A DNA stretch of 64,000 bases from Climacium dendroides (Eukaryota > Streptophyta > Bryopsida > Hypnales > Climaciaceae), in assembly GCA_950106755.1 (NCBI GenBank), contig OX467090.1:11345489-11409488 (forward strand), in the 5' to 3' direction. Both the position numbers and the translations under genes were made by a program. Below, piece after piece: positions 21,986 to 33,285 of this stretch (positions are counted from its first letter, which is position 1; every line of letters begins with the position of its first letter). Below the pieces are notes generated by a model that did not search any database, was not told the origin of the DNA, and saw only the letters and a list, made by a program, of their open reading frames with translations.

Positions 21986-24094
21986 CCAAAAACATTTTCA
22001 ATTCAATAAAATTGCAGATGTGACTAAAAATGTTACTCCTACTATTGAAGCTAAGCTACACCTTCCACTGATTCTACTCCCTGGAAGAAGAACAAGGAGT
22101 CGAAGGAAGTTGCAGACGTCTCCTGAAGAGCCAATTGTTGCAGCAATCACGGTCGGAGCTACCCCCTCAACCAAGATGAAAAGGAAGTGCAAGATCGATT
22201 TGGAATAGATTTGGAGAAGCGGGGCGCGTGCTAATTTGCGATGAAACGCATGGTGATGAAGCGAATCATGCGGAGATCGATCGAAAGCAGAAGTTTGAAT
22301 CTTTGTTTTCGGGGTAGTTTGCGATTAATTAGTGCTAGCAAGTAGAGGATTTTTACAACCTTCGAGCTCTCTGGTGGGTTTGTCGACTACAGTAGGTACT
22401 TGCCTGGTGCATGAAGACATTTAGCTCATTGAATTTGGAGCAATTCAAGTACTAGCATTTTGCAACAGGCACGCCACTCTAATTGAGCTTCAAAAGGAGA
22501 TTGTTTAGCAGTGATCGAGAGCTTTGAATCTCCCCCACGCAACGAATCCGTAATCGACCAAATCTTGTCATATCATCAGTTGTGTAAGTTCTCTCATGAT
22601 TCCAACGGCTTCTTCAAATGGAACATGTCTGGATTTCGTTGAAGCTTGCCAGATATTCCGAAGTGTGAGTCCTCGAAGCAAAATCCAAAGTTTGTGGGCT
22701 TGTGGGACAAGAATTTCTTCAACGAAAAGGGCTTGATAAATAGACGCGGGGTGAATTGAAGTGAATTCGTGACAGGATATTGAGGAGGAGCCTCGCGATG
22801 AATTGCCAAATCCTCTGGGCTTGAAAGCAGAATTAGTGAACAGCAGAATTTAGTTTTCTCTTCTCCTGAAGAGCAAAAGATGTAGGCCGCAGGGATCGAC
22901 GCCTTATGCTACGATCTAAAACAAAATTCGTTTCTTTTCTAGCAAGCTCTAGGTCCCAAGCTTCCATCCAATTGAAAGTAAAAGATAATAGATCTGTTCT
23001 AATTCAACTTCGAAGCATGTGTCTTTATAAATTTTCCAAACATACAATTTCTATTTGCTCCAAAACTACGCTTTGTATTGCCAAGTGCAAATCTGTCACT
23101 AGCTATAAACACAAGATGTGCGACATACCCAAGAATTCCATGGTCACTCAATTGCACGAATGCTCTTCCAACTTGGCTCCACTGCCTACTACCTTTTGCC
23201 AAAAGCCCGTCACTACGCTACAGGATGATCGAGCACATGCGCCAAACCAAAAACAACACATCCAACCTAAGAAGGATAATTAAGCAATCAATCGATCACC
23301 GGTCAGCAAACTGTGTCAGAAAAAATGTTGGATTTTTGGAGTGCGTGGACTTCGGTTGCTGAACTATTTTGAGGAGCTTTGTTCCAATGCTTGCGTTGCA
23401 AATCCACCCTGAGCTTCACATCTCTGAACCAAAGTCTTCAAGTTAAGAGTCATCAGTTATTGTGAATTGTAGCTTTAAACACACAAGGTATCTGTCGAGG
23501 AGGAAGTGATACGTGATGAAGTTGTTAGCATTCTCCCAGCAACGATGTCCTGTGATTCAATTCCAGGAAATCATCAACAAGAGATTTGTTAGTAGCAGTT
23601 GTTGTACAATTGTGGGTTGAATTCATCGCCTTTGGGTTGGTTAAGGGATGCGTTTCAATTCCCTTTGCAGAGATAAAAATCTTTGGAGTTTGCCATATGT
23701 GGATTCTTTTGTTGCTTCAGGGTGTTTGAACTAGCTGCAGTTGTTGTCCATCAAGTTGTGGAAGAGCCAATTTCTTGTTGTCATCGAATTTAATTTGAGA
23801 CAAGTATATTTCGAAACCCCAGATTTTTTGGGGGACAGATGGAGTACTTCAGTTGGCCTTTAATTAATTTGGAATTGTAAATGAATCCTGAACTTCACAG
23901 AGATTCGAAGAGAGATTATGAGCTGGGGGACCGACCATCATGCGGAAAGTGAAGCTGATTGCTGTGAAGCAGGCCCCAAACAACTACCAAAAGTGGGGAG
24001 AAAGAAAAAAGGGGTAGGCCAAGCCACACCATTGAGTGGGGTTGTGTGCAAGAGGGTACCTTATAGGAACTCAAGGTTAGATTCGGCAGAAATT
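21986..24094. other. Less AT-rich region of unknown function
   Basis: A 2.1-kb island with more balanced composition and no copies of the window's repeats. Plus frames at 22020-22208, 22906-23283, 23078-23362 and 23918-24109 overlap in different frames and show no conserved domain. It may be a noncoding transcript, untranslated exons or a decayed gene. It lies upstream of the PORR promoter, with about 1 kb of AT-rich DNA between. Confidence 0.4.
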
Positions 24095-24230
24095 AAGTCA
24101 TTTTTGTAAAAATGTGTCACATGTCATCTTATGAATGGTTTGAGCTGATGTGAATCCCTAAAAATTTGACATGGAAATTCAATTTCAGCACTCAACTTCC
24201 AAATTAGACCTTCAAATATGGTAAGCCTCA
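24095..24230 (+). repeat. Dispersed repeat N, copy 1
   Basis: ACATGTCATCTTATGAATGGT, CAATTTCAGCACTCAA and AAATTAGACCTTCAAAT follow in order. The same order appears at 37925-38035 and, inverted, at 28150-28330. No ends were recognised. Confidence 0.55.
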
Positions 24231-24249
24231 AATCTTAGTTGCCTTTACA

Positions 24250-24374
24250 TAAGGTGAAAGCGCCCAATTCCATCACAATGTTCCAACAGAGTACGTTCTT
24301 ACAAAGAAAATGTGCACCCTTGGTACATCATAATAGAATTGGGTATAGGAACGAGATTGGGTGCTTTTACCTTA
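24250..24374. mobile_element. MITE family O (125 bp, TA target)
   Basis: It begins TAAGGTGAAAGCGCCCAATT and ends with the complement of TAAGGTAAAAGCACCCAATC, an inverted repeat of about 20 bp with two or three mismatches, flanked by TA. It is the shortest element of the AGGT-ended group here and a single copy in the window. Confidence 0.7.
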
Positions 24375-25029
24375 AGTGAAGCCACAGGATGGTGGATTGG
24401 CTTACCCTATATAAAGAATTGAAGAAATTACGACACTTGGTGCCATGTTCAAGTTTTGGCCTACACCAATTTTACTTGCATTTGGTGACATACACTATTT
24501 CTTTTATTCTAACTTACATATTGTCAATGTAGGAGAGTTTTGCAGTCATGGCATGTTTCAATTGGTTTAGAAGAGGCAAATTAAGATAGTTAATGCTCAC
24601 TACTTGCCTTGTGTAAATTTTCAACCGGGTGGATATGAAGTAGAAATTTCATTGGCTTGTTAGTGAAAAAAATCTAAAAGAAATTTCTATTACTATCAAC
24701 TAATATTAATTTAACAAGTGTAAATTCACCTAACATAATCTAAATGTAGGAGACTTTTGCCATTGTAGCATAAGTCAAACGGCTCAACTCTCTTACATTG
24801 ACATTATATCTAGTAATTGCAAAGTAGGCTGAGTCATCAACAAGGTCATCAAAATAATCATCGGTTAGTATCAATCTTGCTACTCGTGCCTTGGTAGGTC
24901 CTAACCGGCAATTATTCTTTGACAACATAGCCTACTTTGCAATGACCTAGTCCATTTTTTTCACTTGTGTGTGAAGATATACTTGAAGTACATCACTTGA
25001 AATACATCACCACAATTTTCAAAGTTCTT
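24375..25029. other. AT-rich intergenic DNA
   Basis: No gene was recognised. The minus frame 24740-24928 has no motif. CATAGCCTACTTTGCAATGACC near 24927 partly repeats GCAAAGTAGGCTGAGTCATC near 24820 as an inverted pair. Confidence 0.45.
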
Positions 25030-25375
25030 AATGTAAGATAGAACATCGCAATGCCATCAATCACCCAAATTCAACATCTTCTAGACCCTCCCATTACCCG
25101 TGTCATTACCACAATCTTAACAACCCTTTTGCAATATGATAATGCATTTGGGGAGGGGACATGCCAACACATGGTTTAGCATGGGCCTACCCACGGTTTA
25201 CCAAAATTTAGTCTCAACAAACTTTGAAAAATCACAAAAAAATCATTTCTAGTCAAAATGTCTTCATTCTACTTTTAAATGATTTCTCCCAAACCTCTTA
25301 ATCTCTAAAAAATATATAGATTCTCCAAGGTACCCAGATAGCAAATCTGCTTGGTAATAGGCATCTTTACTTTAA
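25030..25375 (+). repeat. Dispersed repeat G, copy 2
   Basis: It shares with the other G copies CATCAATCACCCAAATTC-ACATCTTCTAG, CCTCCCATTAC, CATTACCACAATCTTA-CAACCC, GGTTTAGCATGGG and CTAGTCAAAATGTCTTCATTC. The G2 to G3 match continues to TTGGTA and CTTTACTTTAATATTG, so these two copies are the longest. Confidence 0.65.
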
Positions 25376-27529
25376 TATTGATTCATGTTGTTGTGCCCAT
25401 TTGAAGGAATTGCTTCTCTTTAAATGCTCATGAGCATGTACACAACAAGATGAGAACTCAATTTTTGTAAGTTTTTGCAAGCCTTTAAAAATGGTCACTT
25501 TATTACAAAAATTGTACAAAAAATATTGGTAGTTGAGAGAAGAAAAAAAGTTTCGATTTCCACCCAAATAATTTTGGATTTTAACTTATACTAGAATGGA
25601 ACCTTTTGCATGCAAAAACACTAAAAATACTTCATCTAGATGCAAGGTTTCATTAAGAAGATGTTTGGATGTCATTAAGGTTTAGGAAGAACTAATGAAT
25701 GAAAACTTGTAGATGAGAGCATGATGGATGCATGAAACTACGACATGGTTTGCATTTAATGTGAGAAGTTGTTTACATATGATTCAACAAATTGCAATTT
25801 TTAATGTGATTATATGCCTCTAATTTTTTATAAATATTTCCAATTTCTATAGTGCTAGAGTTTTGGACAAAGACCTCCTTTTTGCTAAGAAACATTCTCA
25901 AATTCAAGTTTACTTATACAAATGTAACATTATTCACTAGTTGTAGAAGGGATCCATTGAACTTGAAGACAATCCAAGTATAGGAAAGTACATTTTTCAT
26001 AAATGTGAGATGTATTTGACCTCTATGATCTCTTGGACCCCATGGAATTAAGGGTTGTAATTTTAAGGTTGATGTTTAAAAGTTAACTTTAAGATCATAA
26101 GCTTATTTTTCTCAATTCACACATTTTGATTTGGGGAATAAAAACTTGTAAGACTTTATGAAAGATTGCATTGTTATGTGAAAATAGCCAACATAATTCT
26201 AAGGATAAGCAAACATTATTCCCCAAAGTGCTTGTACCCTACTACTTACTTTATGTTTTTGCCCTATAATTTTGGAGTTATTCAATTGGAACATTATATT
26301 TTTATTTCAATGGGTCATTAAGTATTACAGCTAAAGAATGTTCTCTTCTTCTAATTATGACTATTGTTTTAGACAAAACCTCTAGGTTACTACATCTAAT
26401 TATAATCCTTATTTAAAAGCAACCTATGTGAAATTCTTGCCAAATTAAAATGCAAATGGCCAAATAGAAGAACTTAAATTTGATTTTGGATATACATGTT
26501 TTATATTGTAATTATTTACACTCTTACCTCCTTCATCTAATTGCTTAGGACATTGTCATAGTATAAGTCAAGTAGTTTACATGTGAGTCAAGTGAACTCC
26601 TAAAAATAATAGTATTGCAACTATGTAAGATATTTTAGAATGTCTCTTTAGGGACGAATTAAATTAAAGAAATTTGAGTGTAGTGTGCAAAAATACATGC
26701 TAAGATGCATCAATGGGTCATTGCAAGAAACACCAGTACTATTTATTGCACATATTGAGTTTTCAAGTTCTATTGTCTTATAACTTTTGACTCCTAAGTC
26801 CAAAAAACATGAAATTTTTATTGAAGATGATTCAATGCATGCTAATGATGAATGTGATTTTTTTAATTTTAAAAAATAATTTTCTATTTAAAAGAGACTT
26901 ATGTTAATATGTCACAGTTGCAATTTTTTGAGGTTTTCACTACGTTCCGAGTACCCAATAGATGCATATAGAGCTCAAATTTGGATGGTGTATTTATATA
27001 CTATGTGGACATGTGCCTAGAAAAGGACATGAAAAAATATTATTTTTTATATGTTGTACATGCAAGTGACGAGGGATAATTGGTGTGTGTGTTTTTGAAT
27101 AATGACAAGTGTAAAAGGCAAAAAAAAGGGATGAATGTGAGTAGCATCTTGCTTACACAAATGGCCAGTTTTTAGTTTTTCTTTTCCTAAGTTGACTTCT
27201 TTTTTCCATTAATTAAGTATTCAGTTCAATGATTTTATAGAAAATAAAATCCATGAGTTTTCATAGTACTCACAATACATAATAGTACTCATAGTACTCT
27301 AAAATACAAGTGTCAACACTGCAAAAGATCACCAATAAGATCAATGGCCACTAGTCATTGTTCATAGTATTCCTAGTACTGAAAACACAAGAAAACCTAA
27401 AATCGCAAGAAATGGCCTATAGGGTAAAAAAACACTCGATGTTTCTTGCAATGACCCCAATAGTAACTATTTGTTGTCCCTACTCCCTTGGAAAATATTT
27501 GAAGTACCATCAATGTGTTGGTTCAAATA
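25376..27529. other. AT-rich intergenic DNA, no gene
   Basis: About 2.1 kb of AT-rich unique-looking sequence. No open frame above 70 codons has recognisable motifs and no element ends were found. Confidence 0.55.
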
Positions 27530-27890
27530 TTTTAAGAAAATGTGATATAGGTAGAACAACCCAAAGTTATCAATCATCTAATTTTGACATCTATTGGATC
27601 CTCCCATTTGTATCAATCACCCACCCATTACTACAATATTAGCAACCCTTTAGCATCACAACAATGCACTTGGGAAGAAGACACGTCAACATGTGGTTTA
27701 GCATGGGGCTACCTACTTATGCTTTGAAAAATCCCCCAAATTTCATTTCTTGTCAAAATGTCTTGAATCTACTTGCAAATGCCTTCTCTCAAATTTCTCA
27801 ATCTTTAAAAAAACACATGAGCTCACAAATAGCTTCTGTAAGGTTACTATAGTAGCAAATTTTCTTGGTAGTATGCATGTTCTACATTAT
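27530..27890 (+). repeat. Dispersed repeat G, copy 3
   Basis: Follows G1 and G2: GTAGAACAACCCAAAGT, GACATCTATTGGATCCTCCC, CATTACTACAATATTAGCAA, GTGGTTTAGCATGGGGCTAC, TTGTCAAAATGTCTTGAATC, CTTGCAAATGCCTTCTCTCA. It ends at TCTACATTATTG, directly against the long hairpin. Short frames inside are spurious. Confidence 0.65.
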
Positions 27891-27891
27891 T

Positions 27892-28116
27892 GCTACCACA
27901 AAAAACCCTTCCTATCACTGGGTGTTTTAAGTATAGTCCTAGAGATAAGATTTTAAGTAATGACCTTTTTAAGAGATTTTAAGTAAGAAATACGCGTCTT
28001 TCTAATAAAATTTTACAAGAAAGACGCGTATTTCTTACTTAAAATCTCCTAAAAAGGTCATTACTTAAAATCTTATCTCTAGGACTATACTTAAAACACC
28101 CCTTTCTCTTGTAGTG
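27892..28116. mobile_element. Near-perfect long hairpin element with a CACTA-like end
   Basis: The arms 27920-28001 and 28017-28101 are complementary over about 80 bp with only one or two differences. They carry GTTTTAAGTATAGTCCTAGA, AGATTTTAAGTAATGACC and AGAAATACGCGTCTTTC, around a loop of about 15 bp (AATAAAATTTTACAA). Beyond the arms the right side ends CTTTCTCTTGTAGTG, whose complement CACTACAAGAGAAAG resembles CACTA (En/Spm) termini. The left side has only a degraded counterpart, GCTACCACAAAAAAC. TATT borders both outer edges, which could be a target duplication. Confidence 0.7.
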
Positions 28117-28149
28117 TATTGAAATACAACCACACTCTTCATAGTCAAC

Positions 28150-28330
28150 ATGGGATTGCAAGGTGAAGGTCCAATGTGGCAAGTGAGTGTTGATATCGAA
28201 TTTTCACATTAAACTTTCAAGGGTCTATGTCACCTCAGACCATTCACAAGATGACATGTGGCACATTTTTTTCCAAAATGACTTAATTTCTACCAAATCT
28301 GACCTTTGAATAGAATACCCCATCGAGGTT
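28150..28330 (-). repeat. Dispersed repeat N, copy 2
   Basis: The inverse of 24095-24230: GACCATTCACAAGATGACATG, GTGGCACATTTTT and CAAATCTGACCTTTGAAT are recognisable. Boundaries are uncertain. Confidence 0.45.
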
Positions 28331-28868
28331 ATCATGGAATTTCAAAAGGAAAAGGATTAAAATATCAATATTGATAGTTGTATCTGGTGTTGTGTTTGGG
28401 TTGTAATTCTAATAAATCTCTGCAACTCGGACTTCCCTCCAATCATGGAATTTGCAGTGTCATCTCAACTTGTATGATGCAAGGCCAACCATTTAAGGTG
28501 GAGGTATCCATTTCTAATCAAGTACCCATGTACAACCTATGGGTGCTCTATTTACCACCAAGGCTAAGTTTAATTTCCAACCAAGCCTTGGAATGCATTC
28601 CAACTAATAAGGTATGAGACATGCCCCAAAGTGGTGTGCATGAAAACAGAAAGTAGTGAGCAAGAAAGTAGTTTAGCTAAGATCAAAATTAGAAGTGTCT
28701 AGTATTTGTCTACAAGTTTGAAGTACTTTTTGCCTCTCAAAATCCATAGTAATTTTAGTTCAAGCAATAAAATCACCAATTTTTTTTTGCAATCCCTGTC
28801 ATTTCTATCAATGCACCTTTGAAAAATTGCTTTGCCTTGCAATATTCCAAACCATATCTAGAATTGCT
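28331..28868. other. Intergenic spacer
   Basis: The plus frame 28378-28617 contains no recognised motif. Nothing else was identified. Confidence 0.45.
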
Positions 28869-29281
28869 TAAGGTAGTATGGCCTTAAAGCGCCCCTCTTC
28901 TTCAGACCATCATGTAGGTAGTTGTAGAGTGGATGCTAGGTGATCCTTGAATGGACCTCTTTGGTTCATTAATGAATTCAAGAATTTTTTGATTTATTGC
29001 AAGAGCCAATTATTGTCTTCGGTTTCTTCACATTTCTTTATAAGTCACAAGGGGACGGATTTTGGGACACCGATAGTCACAAATAGGTGCCTATGACCTG
29101 AATCTTTGAAAATTCATAAATAATTCAAAAATGTTTGAAAAATATGAAACTACTTGTGTTGTGTTCCGCATCTATTTTTCTTTCTCTGAAAAATGAGCTA
29201 AAAAATCATTTTGTCCATGGAAACCTGTAAAAAAAAGGCGAATCAGCCCTTAGAAGGTCGCTTTAAGCCCATACTCCCTTA
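28869..29281 (+). mobile_element. MITE family I, copy 1 (TA target)
   Basis: It begins TAAGGTAGTATGGCCTTAAA and ends with the complement of TAAGGGAGTATGGGCTTAAA, an inverted repeat of about 26 bp with a few mismatches, plus TA on both sides. The interior (CTTGCAATAAATC-type block, GTGCCTATGACCTGAATCTT, GTGTTGTGTTCCGCATCTATT) matches copy 2 in reverse orientation. It has no coding capacity. Confidence 0.8.
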
Positions 29282-29524
29282 TTTGATCAGTTATGGGTAC
29301 CTTCACCCTAATGCCTCACTTTGTACAACTTGGAGTAAGTTACTGTACACAGTGAGACTTTCTACACCAACCTACATTGGATCACTGCTTTTTTCAGTTT
29401 CCCAAGGAAACCACATCACTCAGTATGTCCTCTGTATGTGGGCATTATTTTAACCAGGTCTACAATGCCAACACTAAAAATCAGCAAGTGTACCAAGCTT
29501 AAGTGATGTACCAACAAAATGGAC
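29282..29524. other. Spacer between MITEs I and E
   Basis: Nothing was recognised; an open frame 29211-29453 overlaps the end of MITE I and is accidental. Confidence 0.45.
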
Positions 29525-29836
29525 TACGGTAGTTGACCCATAAATCACCCACCTAATTGAATTTTGGGGTAGGTGAAAAAAAAATCAGTAAATTTTCCTT
29601 GTAAGACAAGTGGAATTCACATCTAACCCAATTTGTTTCATGTTTTTTGGAGCTTTGTGGAATTTGTTATGAAATTTTGAAGCTGAAATGGTATAGGGCT
29701 CTAAAATTGCCATCTCATGAAATGTATGTTGTGTGTACATTGTTGGAGGCTGTGAAAAAGCAACATGTACACATAATGTACATTTGAAGATATGGGTAGT
29801 TTTAGAGATTGTGCACTTTTAGAACCTCCTACCTTA
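29525..29836 (+). mobile_element. MITE family E, copy 2
   Basis: The left end TACGGTAGTTGACCCATAAA and the right end AGAACCTCCTACCTTA form the family E inverted repeat. The interior follows E4: AATCACCCACCTAA, GGTGAAAAA, AAATTTTCCTTGTAAGACAA, GTGGAATTCACATCTAACCC, TTTTTTGGAGCTTTGTGGAA and a GTACATT-rich portion. Confidence 0.8.
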
Positions 29837-29969
29837 TATAGTGTTCGAAAGACAGGAGGGTGAAAAGCATCATGGGACATAATGCAAAGTCTAATGGTTC
29901 ATCACAAACATTTGTGTAAGCACTTTTTGCAAATCTTAAGGGTGTAGAAAGAGAGGTTGTATTATGAGT
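29837..29969. repeat. Left part of dispersed repeat J, interrupted by MITE I copy 2
   Basis: GACATAATGCAAAGTCTAATGGTTCATC parallels GTTCTAATGGTTCATTCAT near 52260. The right part resumes at 30385 after MITE I. Confidence 0.45.
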
Positions 29970-30384
29970 TATGAGGTAGTATGTTCTTAAAGTGACCATT
30001 TCAAGGCTAGTCTGTCTTTTTCACAGGTTTTTGCAAACAAAAATATTTTTAGATCGTTTTTCAGAGAATAGAAAATAGATGTGGAACCTAACACAAGTGG
30101 TTTTGTATTTTACCAAGCATTTTTGAATTACTTATATATTTCCAAAGATTGGGGGCATAGGCACCTACTTGTAACTATAGGTCTCCCTAAATTTGTCCGC
30201 TTGCAACTTGTAAAGAGATGTGAGGATACCAAAGACAATGATTGGCTCTTGCAATAAAAAAGAATTTTTTCTCAATTCATTCAATAGCCAAAATTGTCAA
30301 TTTAAGGATCACCTCAATTCTATTCTCCAGCTAATAATAGGGGCAATTTGAAGGAGACAGGTGGTTTTAGAGTAGATTACCTTA
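29970..30384 (-). mobile_element. MITE family I, copy 2, inserted in repeat J
   Basis: The left end is TATGAGGTAGTATGTTCTTA and the right end the complement of TTAAGGTAATCTACTCTAAA. The interior is the reverse complement of copy 1 over about 350 bp. The host sequence across it (an ACTATCCAATGGAATGGT block on the right) is continuous at 52330-52375, where a TATAATAT occupies the insertion point. Confidence 0.75.
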
Positions 30385-30756
30385 ACACTTTTCTAACTAT
30401 CCAATGGAATGGTAAAAAATTTGCCTTAAAAAAACTAACTTGGCATTATGTGATTCATTATCATAGTCCTCCTTCAATAGCCTTCCTTATTTTGCAAGGT
30501 AAAAACATCCAAAGCCATAAATTAAGCAATTCAATATAGTTGGAGACACTTTTTTCAAGAGGGGGGAGATAAATAAATTTAAAAAAATTAGTAGTAGCAA
30601 TCGAATCATAAATTTTCAATAAAAAAAATACAATGTTTGGACAAGCCATTTAATTACTATGAATTTACAAAAAGGGAGCTCCCTGGATCACTAAAACCGA
30701 CATATAGTCAAGTCATAAAACTAAAATTTAGAGAAGCATCAATCCACCAATTGCAA
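30385..30756. other. Right part of repeat J and AT-rich spacer
   Basis: ATCCAATGGAATGGTAAAAAATTTGCCTT matches CTCCAATGGAATGGTGATAAATTTACTTT near 52357-52385. The rest is AT-rich. The two overlapping frames here are short and without motifs. Confidence 0.45.
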
Positions 30757-31351
30757 TTAACCCCTAAATGCCCAAGGCCTTCTTTGAGGTTTTATGAATT
30801 TGCTCTAAATTGAACAAAAAGACAACATTTTGATAAATTATATCAATTTTTTAAAAATTATAAATGTACAAATTCAAACTAGATATGTTAGAAATGACAT
30901 AGGAAAAAAAAATACAATAGTATCACTTATAGATTGAAAGATTATAATGTTTGACCATAAATGTATTAAAACTTCAAAAAAGATTTGGAGTCTTTCAATT
31001 CTCTTTTTGCATGTCAAATCTAAAAAGTTGGTCACCAAAAAAATACAAGGATAAAGGACGTAAGATACATAACCCCAATCTAATGTGATTTTTTCTCCAA
31101 GATCTAATGTACTTGAGGTCATTTCCAAGAGACCTCAATACTATGGAAAGTCAAGATTGCAATGGACATCCTTACACAAAAATTTGAGTAGAAAAATCAT
31201 AATCAATCATTATCAAAATCAGATTTTTAGTGCTAAAACTAGACTTGATTTAAAAAAAATACAAACTACTAAAAATAGCAACATGGTTAGATTTTATTTA
31301 ACTTCAAGTATTGTTGACATCAAAATTTGGTACCTTAGGCATTTTAGGGGT
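30757..31351 (-). mobile_element. TTAA-flanked family F element, probable short copy
   Basis: It begins TTAACCCCTAAATGCCCAAG, the complement of the right end seen at 43715-43756. A candidate far end, GCATTTTAGGGGTCAA, closes near 31351 with a one-base change in TTAA. The interior is AT-rich and only loosely similar to other copies. The plus frame 31085-31483 crosses the boundary and is not convincing. Confidence 0.35.
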
Positions 31352-31504
31352 CAAGTGTGGGAATGGTTTAAATTGGCACACCATTTTGGAACCAATGTTT
31401 TTGTCTTATGGTTCCAAGTGTGGGAATTGCCAATTTTGGTGATTCTATCCATTCTCTTTGTTGTTTGTATACCTACAATATAATTTCAGGCCATTTGCAA
31501 CAAC
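31352..31504. other. Short spacer before the 31-bp minisatellite
   Basis: Contains a small direct repeat, AAGTGTGGGAATGG and AAGTGTGGGAATTG, about 55 bp apart. Confidence 0.4.
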
Positions 31505-31757
31505 AACAAATTAATTTTAAAATTTTGCTATAACAAAAAACTTTAATTTTAAAATTTTGCTATAACAAAAAACTTTATTTTTAAAAATTTGCTATAACAA
31601 AAAAAATTAATTTTAAAATTTTGCTATAACAAAAAACTTTAATTTTAAAAATTTGCTATAACAAAAAACTTTAATTTTAAAAATTTGCCATAACAAAAAA
31701 CTTTAATTTTAAAATTTTGCTATAACAAAAAACTTTAATTTTAAAAATTTGCTATAA
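31505..31757. repeat. Eight-copy AT-rich minisatellite, unit about 31 bp
   Basis: Units of the form CTTTAATTTTAAAA then TTTGCTATAACAAAAAA repeat about eight times with few substitutions. The array ends GCTATAAAGTAGTTTGCTATAACC. No gene is involved. Confidence 0.92.
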
Positions 31758-31894
31758 AGTAGTTTGCTATAACCCTAATCTCGATTCTTTCAATGAAATT
31801 CCTCTTGCATTTGGGTAGACCCAAAACTTTATTGACTATACTTTCTGACAACACTTTTATAAACCAGAATCAGCAAGAGATTCCAAAACAATCC

Positions 31895-32127
31895 TTAACC
31901 CTTAAAGGAGACGAGGGGGTAACTCTGTAAATCATCAGTTTTTATGACCTTAAAAAAGTATTGCCTTAAAAAATTATAAAAGCATTCACTGCAAGACAAA
32001 CTACTGTAGAAGACCTCTTTTCTAGCAAAATTCTCAATATGAATAGTTGCACTTCTGTCCTACATAGAGAAATCCTTCAATGTCATCTATGAGACGTAAA
32101 ATGTCTGCCTTGACATTTAAGGGTTAA
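31895..32127. mobile_element. Small TTAA-flanked element (233 bp)
   Basis: The left end TTAACCCTTAAAGG and the right end CATTTAAGGGTTAA are inverted repeats, each bounded by TTAA. The interior contains the repeat P motif (CTTCTGTCCTACATAGAGAAATCC). It belongs to the same terminal class as family F. Confidence 0.55.
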
Positions 32128-32265
32128 CCGCTAGGGATCCATTCCCTTGATTCTTTGTATTGTTTCTTCTTGAACCCCTAAATCAATGTTACAACAGGAT
32201 TTTGTGGATACAAATCTCTAATTGTCACCAACAAAGGTTTTATATTATAGAAATATGAATAGAGA

Positions 32266-32312
32266 GAGGGGGGAAAAATAAAAATAAAATAAAATAAAAA
32301 ATAAAATAAAAA
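32266..32312. repeat. AAAAT/AAATA microsatellite
   Basis: A run of AAATA-type units with AAAAATAAAATAAAATAAA. Low complexity. Confidence 0.8.
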
Positions 32313-32384
32313 ACCTTACTAGTCCTTTCAAGGGTAGGTGCAAATAGAGAATCCATTTGTTCAAAATGCAAGCACAAGTACAAC

Positions 32385-32530
32385 ATCATTTTCATGTGTT
32401 TTGTTTTTTTATTTTTTGTTTGTTTTTTTCAAAACATTTTCATGTGTTTTGTTTTTTGTTTGTTTTTTTCGAAACATTTTCGTGTGTTTTGTTTTTTCTT
32501 TGTTTTTTTCGAAACATTTTCATGTGTTTC
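32385..32530. repeat. T-rich minisatellite, period about 41 bp, three to four units
   Basis: CATTTTCATGTGTTTTG, TTTTTTGTTTGTTTTTTTC and GAAACATTTTC recur. The overlapping Phe/Cys-rich frames on both strands here (32338-32661) are translations of this repeat and not genes. Confidence 0.9.
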
Positions 32531-33285
32531 GAGCTGGCCTTGAGCAAGTGGAAGAATCCACTTTTTCTACCACTCATGGCTGATATTTGATCGTAAAAGT
32601 AGACAACAGACAGACAGTTTACAAAAAAAAAAGTGACCGGAAACGATATGCTGACAACCATGAGTGAGATACAATCAGCTTTTTTTTACGGCCTCTCGCA
32701 AAAAGTTACAAAATAATTTCAGAGTGCACTCCATGATTTCGGATCACACCGCATCGCGTTGCGTTGGGGTTATCATGACAGGTATGAGCTCGACTCGAAT
32801 CACACCAAGCGTATGTGTGTGCATATCTCGGTCACCACTTTTGTGTGCGTGTCAATCTAGCCGCTGAGTTTGCATGTTTCCGTACTACGGAAACAACGAC
32901 GGAAGCCATTGAATTGATGTGTGTCGAGTAGGGCTTTTTTCTCGTTTTTTTATGAAGTGTTGAAGTGGCAATACAAAATTTTATAGTGGTGCTCCAAATT
33001 TCAACATTTGTCTACATATTTGATAGAAAATACGACATGAGCATATATCACATGTGCATAATTCTGTTTCCATCTACAAATCTGACAATTTCATGCAAAT
33101 TTTTTAAAAATTAATTTGAAGTTTTTTGGTGATTTCATTCAGTTTTTTGGCTTGTTTTGAGCCTTTTTTCAACTAAATTATTTTTCACCAATGCAATCTA
33201 GCACCAAAAAGCCCACCACCACTACCACAAAAAAGCCCTCGTGGTGTTGAGTACCATAAGTGTATAGTGGGGACAACCCCTCTTT
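32531..33285. other. Intergenic, no gene recognised
   Basis: 32560-32930 is less AT-rich. The frame 32664-32867 has no motif. 32930-33280 is AT-rich. Nothing else was identified. Confidence 0.45.

Noticed and set aside
28869..30384. A single 1.5-kb foldback transposon
   Set aside because: Each arm has its own TAAGGTAGTATGG-type inverted ends and TA flanks, so these are two family I MITEs in opposite orientation with MITE E and host DNA between.
32338..32661. Cys/Phe-rich frames on both strands that look like small membrane proteins
   Set aside because: They read a T-rich 41-bp minisatellite; the apparent hydrophobicity comes from T-rich codons.
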